Shown: in pieces, positions 54,315-64,000 of the stretch
Layout: each line of letters opens with the position of its first letter
Numbering within the stretch: the stretch's first letter is position 1
Origin: Flavobacterium sp. CF108
Lineage (GTDB): Bacteria; Bacteroidota; Bacteroidia; Flavobacteriales; Flavobacteriaceae
DNA: 64,000 nucleotides
NCBI RefSeq assembly: GCF_900129795.1
Contig: NZ_FQWW01000002.1
Location: forward strand, 248,001-312,000
Reading direction: 5' to 3'
The notes under the pieces: model-generated
What the model saw: only the letters and a program-made list of their open reading frames with translations
The model's database searches: none
What the model was told of the DNA's origin: nothing
Translations under genes and position numbers: made by a program

Positions 54315-54415
54315 GGAATTTATTAACACGGTCGACGAGAGGCATTTTTAATTGGTTTACGAAAACGTGGTAGTGTTGAAAACTTTCTATTTTTTGTAAT
54401 CTTTTAAGTCAAAAA

Positions 54416-54446
54416 TTGTCAATTATAAAAATTTCAGATACCTTTA
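54416..54446 (+). promoter_or_regulatory. Promoter of the LacI-family regulator
   Basis: TTG at 54416-54418, 20-base spacer, TACCTTTA at 54439-54446 (one mismatch to TAnnTTTG), 30 bases before the ATG. Confidence 0.5.
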
Positions 54447-54476
54447 TTATTAATTAGATTTTTTTCAATTCACGCC

Positions 54477-55508
54477 ATGAAACGCAAAATAACCTTAAAA
54501 CAGATTGCAAAGGAACTTGATGTCTCTATTTCAACTGTCTCAAAATCACTCAGAAACAGCCTTGAAATTGGAGAAGAAACGCGCTTAAAAGTGCAGGCTT
54601 TTGCAAAGTTTTACAACTATAAACCAAACAATATTGCCCTTAGTTTAAAAAATCGAAAAACCAAAAGTATTGGTATTATCATTCCAGAAATTGTACATTA
54701 TTTTTTCTCTACCGTAATCAACGGAATTGAGCAGGTTGCTAACGAAAATGGCTACAGTGTTGTCATCTGTTTATCTGATGATTCTTTTGATAAAGAAGTC
54801 CTGAATATGGAAATGTTAGCCAATGGAAGCATCGATGGTTTTATCATGTCTCTTTCTAAAGAAACCCAGTTTAAAGGTGATTTTCACCACATTACCGAAG
54901 TTATCAATCAAGGAATGCCGGTTGTAATGTTCGACCGCGTGACCAATGATATTTTATGCGATAAAGTGATTATTGATGATAAAGCAGCCGCTTATGAAGC
55001 GGTTCAAAGTTTAATCGATAATGGCAGAAAAAAGATCGCTTTAGTAACAACTGTTGATTATGTAAGCGTTGGAAAACTAAGAACAGATGGTTATGAAAAA
55101 GCACTTTTAGACAACGGAATTCCCTTCAACGAAGATTTAATCATAAAAATTGAAGATGTTGATACTTGTGAAATCACCATCAGTCAGCTTTTGCACGACA
55201 GAGCTTTTGATGCTGTTTTTGCTGTAAATGAACTTTTTGCAGTAACAATTATTAAAACTGCATCAAAAATGGGATTAAAAGTTCCCGAAGATCTAGCCGT
55301 AATTGCTTTTACTGACGGAATTATCTCAAAATATTCGACTCCAAGTATTACGACGGTAAGCCAAAGTGGTGAAAAAATGGGAAATAAAGCAGCTAAAATG
55401 CTGATCGAAAGACTCGAAGCCGAACACGATGATGACGAAGAAGAAAACGAAAACTACACAACAGAAGTTATAGAAACACATTTAATAAAAAGAGAATCTA
55501 CTGACTAA
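54477..55508 (+). CDS. LacI-family transcriptional regulator of the starch locus
   Basis: 343 aa. N-terminal LacI helix-turn-helix (LKQIAKELDVSISTVSKSLR, about 5-24) with hinge region YKPNNIALSLKNRKTKSIGI. The periplasmic-binding-like effector domain (about 60-325) has IGIIIPEIVHYFFSTVINGI, DGFIMSLSKET and AVFAVNELFAVTI, ending in an acidic DDDEEENE stretch. Its position between the divergent susCDE and maltose-catabolism genes makes it the likely regulator of both, responding to maltose or a derivative. In Bacteroides the equivalent role is played by the unrelated membrane regulator SusR. Confidence 0.92.
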   Translation: MKRKITLKQIAKELDVSISTVSKSLRNSLEIGEETRLKVQAFAKFYNYKPNNIALSLKNRKTKSIGIIIPEIVHYFFSTVINGIEQVANENGYSVVICLSDDSFDKEVLNMEMLANGSIDGFIMSLSKETQFKGDFHHITEVINQGMPVVMFDRVTNDILCDKVIIDDKAAAYEAVQSLIDNGRKKIALVTTVDYVSVGKLRTDGYEKALLDNGIPFNEDLIIKIEDVDTCEITISQLLHDRAFDAVFAVNELFAVTIIKTASKMGLKVPEDLAVIAFTDGIISKYSTPSITTVSQSGEKMGNKAAKMLIERLEAEHDDDEEENENYTTEVIETHLIKRESTD

Positions 55509-55531
55509 AATTCTTAAAATCAGCACATTCT

Positions 55532-55558
55532 AAAGCCATAAAAAATATTTATGGCTTT
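55532..55558 (+). terminator. Terminator of the LacI-family gene
   Basis: An 11-bp stem AAAGCCATAAA/TTTATGGCTTT (55532-55542 and 55548-55558) with a 5-nt loop and a following T run, 24 bases after the stop codon. It separates the regulator from the MFS operon. Confidence 0.8.
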
Positions 55559-55589
55559 TTTGTTAGCATATATCTAAAAATAATTTATA

Positions 55590-55607
55590 CTTTTACGGCC
55601 GTCAAAG
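55590..55607. promoter_or_regulatory. Candidate LacI-type operator
   Basis: CTTTTACGGCCGTCAAAG is an 18-base palindrome with one mismatched pair and a central ACGGCCGT, which is the usual size and CpG-centred form of LacI-family operators. It lies 79 bases before the MFS gene start. Confidence 0.45.
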
Positions 55608-55641
55608 CTTTTACTTTTACTTCGAAAAAACAGTAAGTTTT

Positions 55642-55660
55642 GATAAGCAAAGCGCTTATC
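55642..55660. promoter_or_regulatory. Inverted repeat before the MFS gene
   Basis: GATAAGC/GCTTATC arms (7 bp, perfect) with a 5-base spacer, 26 bases before the ATG. Could be a second regulator site or a leader hairpin. Confidence 0.35.
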
Positions 55661-55685
55661 GTATAATTTTTCACAAATTACGATA

Positions 55686-57203
55686 ATGGAAAAGCGTAAA
55701 TTAAGTTTCTGGGAAATTTGGAACATGAGTTTCGGTTTCTTAGGAATACAGTTTGGTTTTGCACTGCAAAACGCAAATACTTCAAGAATTTTTGAAACCC
55801 TTGGTGCTAAAATAGATGACATCCCAATTTTATGGATTGCTGCGCCTGTTTCAGGTTTAATAATTCAGCCCGTTATTGGTTATTTCAGTGACAGAACCTG
55901 GACTCGTTTAGGCAGACGTCGCCCTTATTTTTTAATTGGAGCCATTTTATCTTCAATCGCATTATTTGTTATGCCAAACTCTCCTACTTTATGGATTGCG
56001 GCTGGAACTTTATGGATAATGGATGCTTCGATAAACGTTTCAATGGAACCTTTCCGCGCTTTTGTAGGCGATAATTTACCTGACGAGCAACGAGCATTGG
56101 GTTTTGTTATGCAGAGTTTCTTTATTGGCACCGGAGCTGTTGTAGGTTCTATTTTACCCTATCTTTTCGCAAATTTATCTGATTTAAACAATGTTGCTCC
56201 TAAAGGAATTATTCCGGACACAGTAAAATGGTCGTTCTATATTGGTGGAATTATTTTTCTTCTTTCTGTTTTATGGACTGTTTTTAAAACAACCGAATAT
56301 ACTCCTGAAGAACTTTTAGCATTTGAAGCTAACAGCAAAAAAAACACCGAAGATATATCTAATTCTGAAACTGAATCAGGTGTTACGATTCAAAAACAAT
56401 TGTTTTTAGGATTAATATTTGCTGCTGTTGGAGGATTAGTTTCATTTTTAATTTTTGAAAACAGCCTTGCAAAAGAGCTGTATATTTTATTCATCGGGCT
56501 GATTTTTATGGGTGTTTTATTTGTAATTGCTTCCCAGTTACGAACTAAAAAAGTTCAGAATGGGTTTACCATAATCATGACCGATTTATTGAATATGCCT
56601 AAAACAATGCAAAAATTAGCCTGGGTTCAGTTTTTCTCCTGGTTTGCGCTTTTCTCCATGTGGATTTATACAACTCAAGCTGTTACAACACATCTTTTTC
56701 ATACAACCGATACAACTTCAAAAGTATACAATGATGCTGCTGACTGGGTTTCTGTTTTATTTACGGTTTATAACGGAGTAGCTGCAGCCGTAGCTTTCTT
56801 ATTACCAGTTATTGCAAAAAAAGTAGGCATTAGAGCAACACATTTATTAGCCTTATGTGCTGGAGGTATTGGTTTAATTTCGATTTATTTTATTGGTAAT
56901 AAACAAATGCTGATCCTGCCAATGTTAGGAGTTGGTATTGCATGGGCAAGTATTTTGTCAATGCCTTACGCTATGCTTTCCGGAGCTTTGCCAGCTGCAA
57001 AAATGGGTTATTACATGGGGGTTTTCAACTTTTTTGTCGTAATACCACAAATTGTAGCCGCTACAATCTTAGGATTTGTAATTAAACAATTCTTTCACAA
57101 CGAACCTATTTACGCCTTAATAATTGGAGGTGTATCGATGATATTTGCCGGATTACTTACACTTAGAGTAAATAGCAGAACTAAAATTGAAATTCATGAA
57201 TAA
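55686..57203 (+). CDS. MFS sugar (maltose-type) transporter
   Basis: 505 aa with 12 predicted helices. Motifs GFALQNANTSRIFETLGA, GYFSDRTWTRLGRRRPYF (motif A) and MDASINVSMEPFRAFVGDNL match bacterial relatives of the SLC45/GPH sugar transporters. A hydrophilic loop (about 215-240, EANSKKNTEDISNSETESG) lies between the two halves. It is first of the operon with beta-phosphoglucomutase and maltose phosphorylase, so it most likely brings maltose (or short maltodextrins) from periplasm to cytoplasm. The downstream gene overlaps its end by 8 bases. Confidence 0.9.
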   Translation: MEKRKLSFWEIWNMSFGFLGIQFGFALQNANTSRIFETLGAKIDDIPILWIAAPVSGLIIQPVIGYFSDRTWTRLGRRRPYFLIGAILSSIALFVMPNSPTLWIAAGTLWIMDASINVSMEPFRAFVGDNLPDEQRALGFVMQSFFIGTGAVVGSILPYLFANLSDLNNVAPKGIIPDTVKWSFYIGGIIFLLSVLWTVFKTTEYTPEELLAFEANSKKNTEDISNSETESGVTIQKQLFLGLIFAAVGGLVSFLIFENSLAKELYILFIGLIFMGVLFVIASQLRTKKVQNGFTIIMTDLLNMPKTMQKLAWVQFFSWFALFSMWIYTTQAVTTHLFHTTDTTSKVYNDAADWVSVLFTVYNGVAAAVAFLLPVIAKKVGIRATHLLALCAGGIGLISIYFIGNKQMLILPMLGVGIAWASILSMPYAMLSGALPAAKMGYYMGVFNFFVVIPQIVAATILGFVIKQFFHNEPIYALIIGGVSMIFAGLLTLRVNSRTKIEIHE

Positions 57204-57855
57204 TAAAAAAGCATTCATCTTCGATCTTGATGGAGTGATCGTTGATACCGCTAAATACCACTTTTTAGCCTGGCAAAAAATTGCACAATCTCTAAACATA
57301 AATTTTACGCATGAAGACAACGAACTTTTAAAAGGCGTAAGCCGGGTTCGTTCGTTGGATATTATACTTGGATTAGGAAATGTTGAGGCTTCTCAGGAAG
57401 ACAAAGACAAATGGTTAATTCAAAAAAACGAAGATTACTTATCTTATTTAGTTGACATGGACGAAAACGAGATTCTTCCTGGTGTTTTTAAAACACTGCA
57501 ATTATTAAAAGATAAAAACCAAGGAATTGCATTAGGCTCAGCCAGTAAAAATGCAAGACCAATTTTAGAAAAAACAGGGATCATCTCTTACTTCGATGTT
57601 ATTGTGGACGGAAATGACGTTACCAATGCAAAACCAGATCCTGAAGTTTTCTTAAAAGCGGCTCAATTATTAAACATTGATCCAAAAAATTCAATTGTAT
57701 TTGAAGATTCTGTTGCCGGAATTCAGGCAGCAAATATTGCAGAAATGGTAAGTGTGGGAATTGGTGAGGAAACAATTTTGCATGAGGCTGATTTCATTTT
57801 TAAAGATTTCACTGTAATGGATGAAAACTTTATCGAATCATTAATCACAAAATAA
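57196..57855 (+). CDS. pgmB: Beta-phosphoglucomutase
   Basis: 219 aa HAD-superfamily enzyme. ATG 57196 (MNNKKAFIFDLDGVIVDT) overlaps the transporter stop codon by 8 bases and is preferred over a TTG nine bases upstream. Nucleophile and acid/base Asp are in FDLDGVIVDTAKYHFLAW; GSASKNARPILE gives motif II; KPDPEVFLKAA and FEDSVAGIQAA give motifs III and IV. It converts beta-glucose-1-phosphate, the product of maltose phosphorylase encoded next door, to glucose-6-phosphate. Confidence 0.94.
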   Translation: MNNKKAFIFDLDGVIVDTAKYHFLAWQKIAQSLNINFTHEDNELLKGVSRVRSLDIILGLGNVEASQEDKDKWLIQKNEDYLSYLVDMDENEILPGVFKTLQLLKDKNQGIALGSASKNARPILEKTGIISYFDVIVDGNDVTNAKPDPEVFLKAAQLLNIDPKNSIVFEDSVAGIQAANIAEMVSVGIGEETILHEADFIFKDFTVMDENFIESLITK

Positions 57856-57898
57856 TCAATCATAAATCAATCAATCACGAAAAACACTTTAAAAACAA

Positions 57899-60202
57899 AT
57901 GAACCAAGATTATATAAAACCAGACAATTGGTCAATTATAGAAGAAGGATTTGATGCCGAAAGAGTCAAATCGTCTGAAAGTCTTTTTAGTATCGGGAAC
58001 GGTGCTATGGGACAACGCGCCAATTTTGAAGAAACATATTCAGCAGAAACTTTTCAGGGAAGTTATATCGCTGGAATTTATTATCCGGACAAAACAAAAG
58101 TGGGCTGGTGGAAAAACGGGTATCCGAAATATTTTGCCAAAGTACTTAATGCTCCAAACTGGATAGGAATTGACATAGAAATCAACGAAGAAAATCTTGA
58201 TTTGAATAATTGTACCGAAGTTAGGAACTTCCGCAGAGAATTGAACATGAAAGAAGGATGGTACAATCGTTCCTTTGAAGCAACTCTAAAAAACGGAACC
58301 GAAATCGCCGTTAACGTTCGTCGTTTTCTTTCCTTAGATTTAGACGAAGCAGGAATCATTAAATACGACATTACACCTTTAAATAAAGATGCAAAAATCG
58401 TTTATAAACCTTACGTTGATGCAGGTGTAACCAATGAAGATGCCAACTGGGAAGAAAAATTCTGGGAACCGCTTGAAGTTAAAAAAGGAACAAACGAAGC
58501 TTTTGTAACCGCTCAAACGTTTAAAACGCATTTTAAAGTTACGACTTTCATGCACAATACGATTTTGGCAAATGGAGAAAATATTCATGTTTCGCCATCT
58601 ACAATCGATTCAACAACAGATAAAATTCAGTATACTTACGGAACTATTATTGCAAAAGGACAAACCTCATCAATCCAAAAAATTGGAGGATATACGGTTT
58701 CTTTAAATCACGAAAATACTTTGGCTGCAGCCGAAAAAGTAATAAAATCGGCAGTAAATTCAGGATATGATGCTTTACTTCAAAATCAAATTGAAGCCTG
58801 GGCAAAAATCTGGGAAATGTCAGATATTACAATCGAAGGCGATGTAAAAGCACAGCAGGGAATCCGTTTCAACATCTTCCAATTAAACCAAACATATTCA
58901 GGAAAAGATTCTCGTTTAAACATTGGGCCAAAAGGATTTACTGGAGAAAAATACGGCGGATCAACTTATTGGGATACTGAAGCGTATTGTATTCCGTTTT
59001 ACATGGCAACAAAAGATCAGCAAGTTGCTAGAAATTTATTGACTTATCGTTACAACCAATTAGACAAAGCGATTGAAAATGCTAAAAATAATTTAGGTTT
59101 TAAAAACGGCGCTGCATTATATCCAATGGTTACCATGAACGGTGAAGAATGTCACAACGAATGGGAAATAACACACGAAGAAATCCACAGAAATGGTGCG
59201 ATTGCTTTTGCGATTTACAACTATTACCGTTACACGGGTGATTACTCTTATATTCCAGAAAAAGGTTTAGAAGTTTTAATTGGGATTGCGCGTTTCTGGC
59301 ACCAAAGAGCTTCTTTCTCAAAAGAGAAAAATCAATATGTAATCTTAGGAGTTACAGGACCAAACGAATACGAAAATAACATCAACAATAATTTCTACAC
59401 CAATTATATTGCAAAATGGTGTATTGATTTTGCGGCAGATCAAATAAATAAAGTGGCACTGGAATATCCGGCAGATCACAAACGTGTTTTAGAAAAAGTA
59501 AAGCTGCCTTCTGAAGAAATTCACGAATGGAAAAAAGTGGCTAATGATATGTATTTCCCAACTTCTCAAGAGTTAGGAGTTTATTTGCAGCAAGACGGTT
59601 TCTTAGACAAAGATTTAGTTCCGGTAAAAGATTTAGATCGTTCGCAGCGCCCAATTAACCAAAAATGGTCTTGGGATCGCGTTTTACGTTCACCATACAT
59701 CAAACAAGCCGATGTTTTACAATGTTTCTATTTCTTCGAAGATCATTTTTCAAGAGAAGAATTAAAACGAAATTTCGAATTTTATGAATCATTTACCGTT
59801 CATGAAAGTTCACTTTCGCCTTGTGTACACTCGATTCAGGCTGCGGTTTTAGACAAAATGGATATGGCGTATACTTTCTACTTAAGAACTTCTCGTCTTG
59901 ATCTTGACGATTATAACAAAGAAGTTGAAGAAGGCTGTCACATTACGTCAATGGCCGGAACATGGATGAGTATTGTAGAAGGTTTTGGCGGAATGAGAGT
60001 GAAAAATGATCAATTGCATTTTTCTCCAAAAATTCCAAAAGAATGGAAAGGTTATACATTTAAAATTAATTTCAGAAACCAAATTTTAAAAGTAGCTGTA
60101 AATCATAACGAAACAACATTTACTGTAGACGGCGATCAAGATTTAACAATTGTAGTTAACGGAAATCCTGTAATTGCAAGTAAATTTGTACAAATAAATT
60201 AA
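57899..60202 (+). CDS. GH65 maltose phosphorylase
   Basis: 767 aa, cytoplasmic (no signal peptide). Family motifs: ESLFSIGNGAMGQRANFEE at the N-terminus, GGSTYWDTEAYCIPFYM, and the catalytic EECHNEWEITHEEIHRNGAI, where an acidic residue near 427-428 is the expected general acid. GVTGPNEYENNINNNFYTNY, then KQADVLQCFYF and SSLSPCVHSIQAA continue the (alpha/alpha)6 barrel. It phosphorolyses maltose to glucose and beta-glucose-1-phosphate with inversion. It follows pgmB after 43 bases, and the pair forms the intracellular end of the starch pathway. Confidence 0.94.
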   Translation: MNQDYIKPDNWSIIEEGFDAERVKSSESLFSIGNGAMGQRANFEETYSAETFQGSYIAGIYYPDKTKVGWWKNGYPKYFAKVLNAPNWIGIDIEINEENLDLNNCTEVRNFRRELNMKEGWYNRSFEATLKNGTEIAVNVRRFLSLDLDEAGIIKYDITPLNKDAKIVYKPYVDAGVTNEDANWEEKFWEPLEVKKGTNEAFVTAQTFKTHFKVTTFMHNTILANGENIHVSPSTIDSTTDKIQYTYGTIIAKGQTSSIQKIGGYTVSLNHENTLAAAEKVIKSAVNSGYDALLQNQIEAWAKIWEMSDITIEGDVKAQQGIRFNIFQLNQTYSGKDSRLNIGPKGFTGEKYGGSTYWDTEAYCIPFYMATKDQQVARNLLTYRYNQLDKAIENAKNNLGFKNGAALYPMVTMNGEECHNEWEITHEEIHRNGAIAFAIYNYYRYTGDYSYIPEKGLEVLIGIARFWHQRASFSKEKNQYVILGVTGPNEYENNINNNFYTNYIAKWCIDFAADQINKVALEYPADHKRVLEKVKLPSEEIHEWKKVANDMYFPTSQELGVYLQQDGFLDKDLVPVKDLDRSQRPINQKWSWDRVLRSPYIKQADVLQCFYFFEDHFSREELKRNFEFYESFTVHESSLSPCVHSIQAAVLDKMDMAYTFYLRTSRLDLDDYNKEVEEGCHITSMAGTWMSIVEGFGGMRVKNDQLHFSPKIPKEWKGYTFKINFRNQILKVAVNHNETTFTVDGDQDLTIVVNGNPVIASKFVQIN

Positions 60203-60218
60203 ATTACAACACACTTAA

Positions 60219-62345
<2,127 letters not shown>

Positions 62346-62352
62346 TTTTTTC

Positions 62353-62394
62353 AAAGACAAGTGATTTTCCCCAAAATTACTTGTCTTTTTTTTT
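62353..62394 (+). terminator. Terminator after susB
   Basis: A 10-bp stem AAAGACAAGT/ACTTGTCTTT (62353-62362 and 62379-62388), extended by further pairs, then T9. It separates susB from the following amylase-family gene. Confidence 0.8.
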
Positions 62395-62413
62395 AAAATC
62401 TGACGTAGAGATC

Positions 62414-62502
62414 TCCTGCAAGGTTTTCAAAACCTTGTAGGTCTTCTACAACTTCCCTTTCTACTCAATTGACACCTACAAGGTTTTGAAAACCTTGCAG
62501 GA
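62414..62502. repeat. Paired 29-bp inverted repeat (CAAGGTTTT type)
   Basis: Two 29-base copies (62414-62442 and 62474-62502) are exact reverse complements, 31 bases apart. Each is itself palindromic around AAGGTTTTCAAAACCTT. Such units are widespread intergenic repeats in flavobacteria, as far as I recall. Confidence 0.75.
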
Positions 62503-62525
62503 AATCGAAAATAAAAACAAAAACT

Positions 62526-64000
62526 ATGAACAACCTAAAAATAAACCATCATATCTTTAGATTAGTCCTAATGGTTTTGTTGTTTTCCGCTTCCGCGAAA
62601 GCGCAAATCCAAAAAGTAGAACCGCCATTTTGGTATGCAGGAATGAAAAATCCAGAACTGCAGATTATGTTCTACGGAAAAAACATTGCACAATATGAAG
62701 CTTCGGTTTCGAATAATGTGATGATTAAAAATGTAGAGAAAACCGAAAATCCAAACTATCTTTTCGTAACAATCGATACGCAAAACCTAAAAGCTTCTGA
62801 GTTGGTTTTCTCATTCAAAAACAAAAATAAAGTTGCTTTTACGCAGAAATATTCACTTAAAGAAAGAAGAGCAAATTCGGCAGACAGAAAAAGTTACGAT
62901 GCATCGGATATGATTTACTTAATCATGCCGGATCGTTTTGCTAACGGAAATCCTAAAAATGACAGCGATCCTGTTTTAACTGAAAAAGGAAACCGTCAGG
63001 ATCCAAGCGGACGTCATGGCGGCGATATCGAAGGAATCATCAAAAACTTAGATTATATTTCATCACTTGGCGCTACAACAATTTGGAGTACTCCTTTATG
63101 TGAAGACAACGACAAACAACATTCGTATCATACTTACGGACAATCTGATGTTTACAAAATCGATCCACGTTATGGAACTAATGATGATTACGCTCGTTTA
63201 TCGGCAGAAATGCACAAAAAAAACATGAAACTGGTTATGGATTATGTAACGAATCACTGGGGAATTACTCACTGGATGATGAAAGATATTCCGACCAAAA
63301 CATGGTTCAATCAGTTCGAAACTTTCACACAAACGCATCACCGTCGTGAAGTAATTACAGATATTCACGCTTCTAAAATAGATCAGGAAGTTTGTGTTGA
63401 CGGCTGGTTCGTGCCTTCAATGCCAGATTTGAATCTAAGAAATCCTCTAGTTTCAAAATATTTAACTCAAAATGCAATCTGGTGGATAGAATTTGCTAAT
63501 CTGGACGGTTTCAGAGTTGATACATATAATTATTCTGACCCGACTGCAATGTCAAATTGGGCAAAATCAATTACAAATGAATATCCAAACTTTAATATTG
63601 TGGGTGAAATCTGGATGCACAATCAGGCGAATTTAGCCTATTGGCAAAAAGACAGTAAAGTTGGTGCGATTGAAAACTACAATTCAAATTTACCAAGTGT
63701 AATGGATTTTACACTTCAAAGTCAGATTACTTCTGCTTTCAACGAAAATGACCCAAGCTGGGACAACGGGTTAATTAAATTCTACAATAATTTTGCAATG
63801 GATTTTTTATATCCAAACACCAATAACATTTTGGTCTTCGCCGAAAATCATGATACAGACCGTATGAACGATAAGTTCAAATATGATTTGCCAAAATACA
63901 AACTGGCGATGACTTTGTTGGCAACCGTTCGTGGAATTCCACAATTATATTATGGTTCAGAAATTGGAATGGGTGGCGATAAAGGCAAAGGCGATGCCGA
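62526..64000 (+). CDS. susA: GH13 amylase/neopullulanase-type enzyme, 3' end missing
   Basis: ATG 62526 begins MNNLKINHHIF, with a signal peptide ending SAKAQIQ; 491 codons are visible before the window ends. An N-terminal beta domain (about 30-125) is followed by the GH13 barrel: YLIMPDRFANGNP, GRHGGDIEGI, region I DYVTNH, region II GFRVDTYNY with nucleophile Asp332, region III VGEIW with acid Glu361, and region IV ENHDTDR with Asp443. The MPDRF(A/S)NG and TPLCEDN segments are typical of periplasmic neopullulanase/cyclomaltodextrinase enzymes such as SusA. It probably opens maltodextrins in the periplasm ahead of susB. It has a separate transcript after a terminator and repeat. Confidence 0.92.
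   Translation, partial: MNNLKINHHIFRLVLMVLLFSASAKAQIQKVEPPFWYAGMKNPELQIMFYGKNIAQYEASVSNNVMIKNVEKTENPNYLFVTIDTQNLKASELVFSFKNKNKVAFTQKYSLKERRANSADRKSYDASDMIYLIMPDRFANGNPKNDSDPVLTEKGNRQDPSGRHGGDIEGIIKNLDYISSLGATTIWSTPLCEDNDKQHSYHTYGQSDVYKIDPRYGTNDDYARLSAEMHKKNMKLVMDYVTNHWGITHWMMKDIPTKTWFNQFETFTQTHHRREVITDIHASKIDQEVCVDGWFVPSMPDLNLRNPLVSKYLTQNAIWWIEFANLDGFRVDTYNYSDPTAMSNWAKSITNEYPNFNIVGEIWMHNQANLAYWQKDSKVGAIENYNSNLPSVMDFTLQSQITSAFNENDPSWDNGLIKFYNNFAMDFLYPNTNNILVFAENHDTDRMNDKFKYDLPKYKLAMTLLATVRGIPQLYYGSEIGMGGDKGKGDA

Noticed and set aside
62414..62502. CRISPR-like repeat pair
   Set aside because: Only two copies, in inverted and not direct orientation, with palindromic units and no cas genes nearby.

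Overview
The window is AT-rich chromosomal DNA of a Flavobacterium-like member of the Bacteroidota (Flavobacteriaceae). The evidence is a 287-residue primary sigma factor, -7 promoter elements of the TAnnTTTG type, SusC/SusD proteins, a type IX secretion sorting domain, DUF4249 lipoproteins, class II HMG-CoA reductase and near absence of Shine-Dalgarno sequences. No phage, integrase, insertion sequence or CRISPR array was seen.

Layout. 1-4553: end of a helix-turn-helix regulator, a small unknown protein, a TPR sensor kinase with a LytTR response regulator, and a small membrane protein. 4600-12418: one transcription unit encoding an exported protein, an STN-type TonB-dependent receptor, two tandem DUF4249 lipoproteins and an MG-like protein with a plug-like segment. 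12500-26591: rpoD, two transglutaminase-like DUF3857 proteins, rpe, a lipoprotein nuclease, a tail-specific protease, surE, lpxB, an NlpC/P60 lipoprotein and comEC. 26598-28462: three tandem thioredoxin-fold paralogues, two without the CxxC site, with a duplicated scrap of the comEC 3' end between them. 28513-34074: a dipeptidyl peptidase IV gene followed by two POT peptide transporters. 34255-36589: HMG-CoA reductase and a GHMP kinase (mevalonate route). 37332-43575: an envelope-biogenesis cluster (coaX, outer-membrane protein, lptC, small membrane protein, CorC-like protein, PpiD-like chaperone). 43680-43903: tRNA-Phe and a CGCAAAG hairpin repeat. 44073-45809: an MHS-family transporter with a small membrane partner.

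45925-64000 is a starch/maltodextrin utilisation locus. On the minus strand are SusC, SusD, a SusE-like protein and a T9SS-secreted GH13 amylase. Divergently, on the plus strand, are a LacI-family regulator, an MFS sugar transporter, beta-phosphoglucomutase, GH65 maltose phosphorylase, GH97 alpha-glucosidase and a GH13 enzyme cut off by the window end. The gene set suggests that the secreted amylase cuts starch, SusCDE bind and import maltooligosaccharides, the GH97 and GH13 enzymes trim them in the periplasm, the MFS protein carries maltose inward, and phosphorylase plus mutase yield glucose and glucose-6-phosphate.

The least explained items are the DUF4249/TonB/plug-like operon, the thioredoxin cluster with loss of its active site and the duplicated comEC tail, and several families of dispersed palindromes. 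Everything here is read from sequence alone; no database search was possible.
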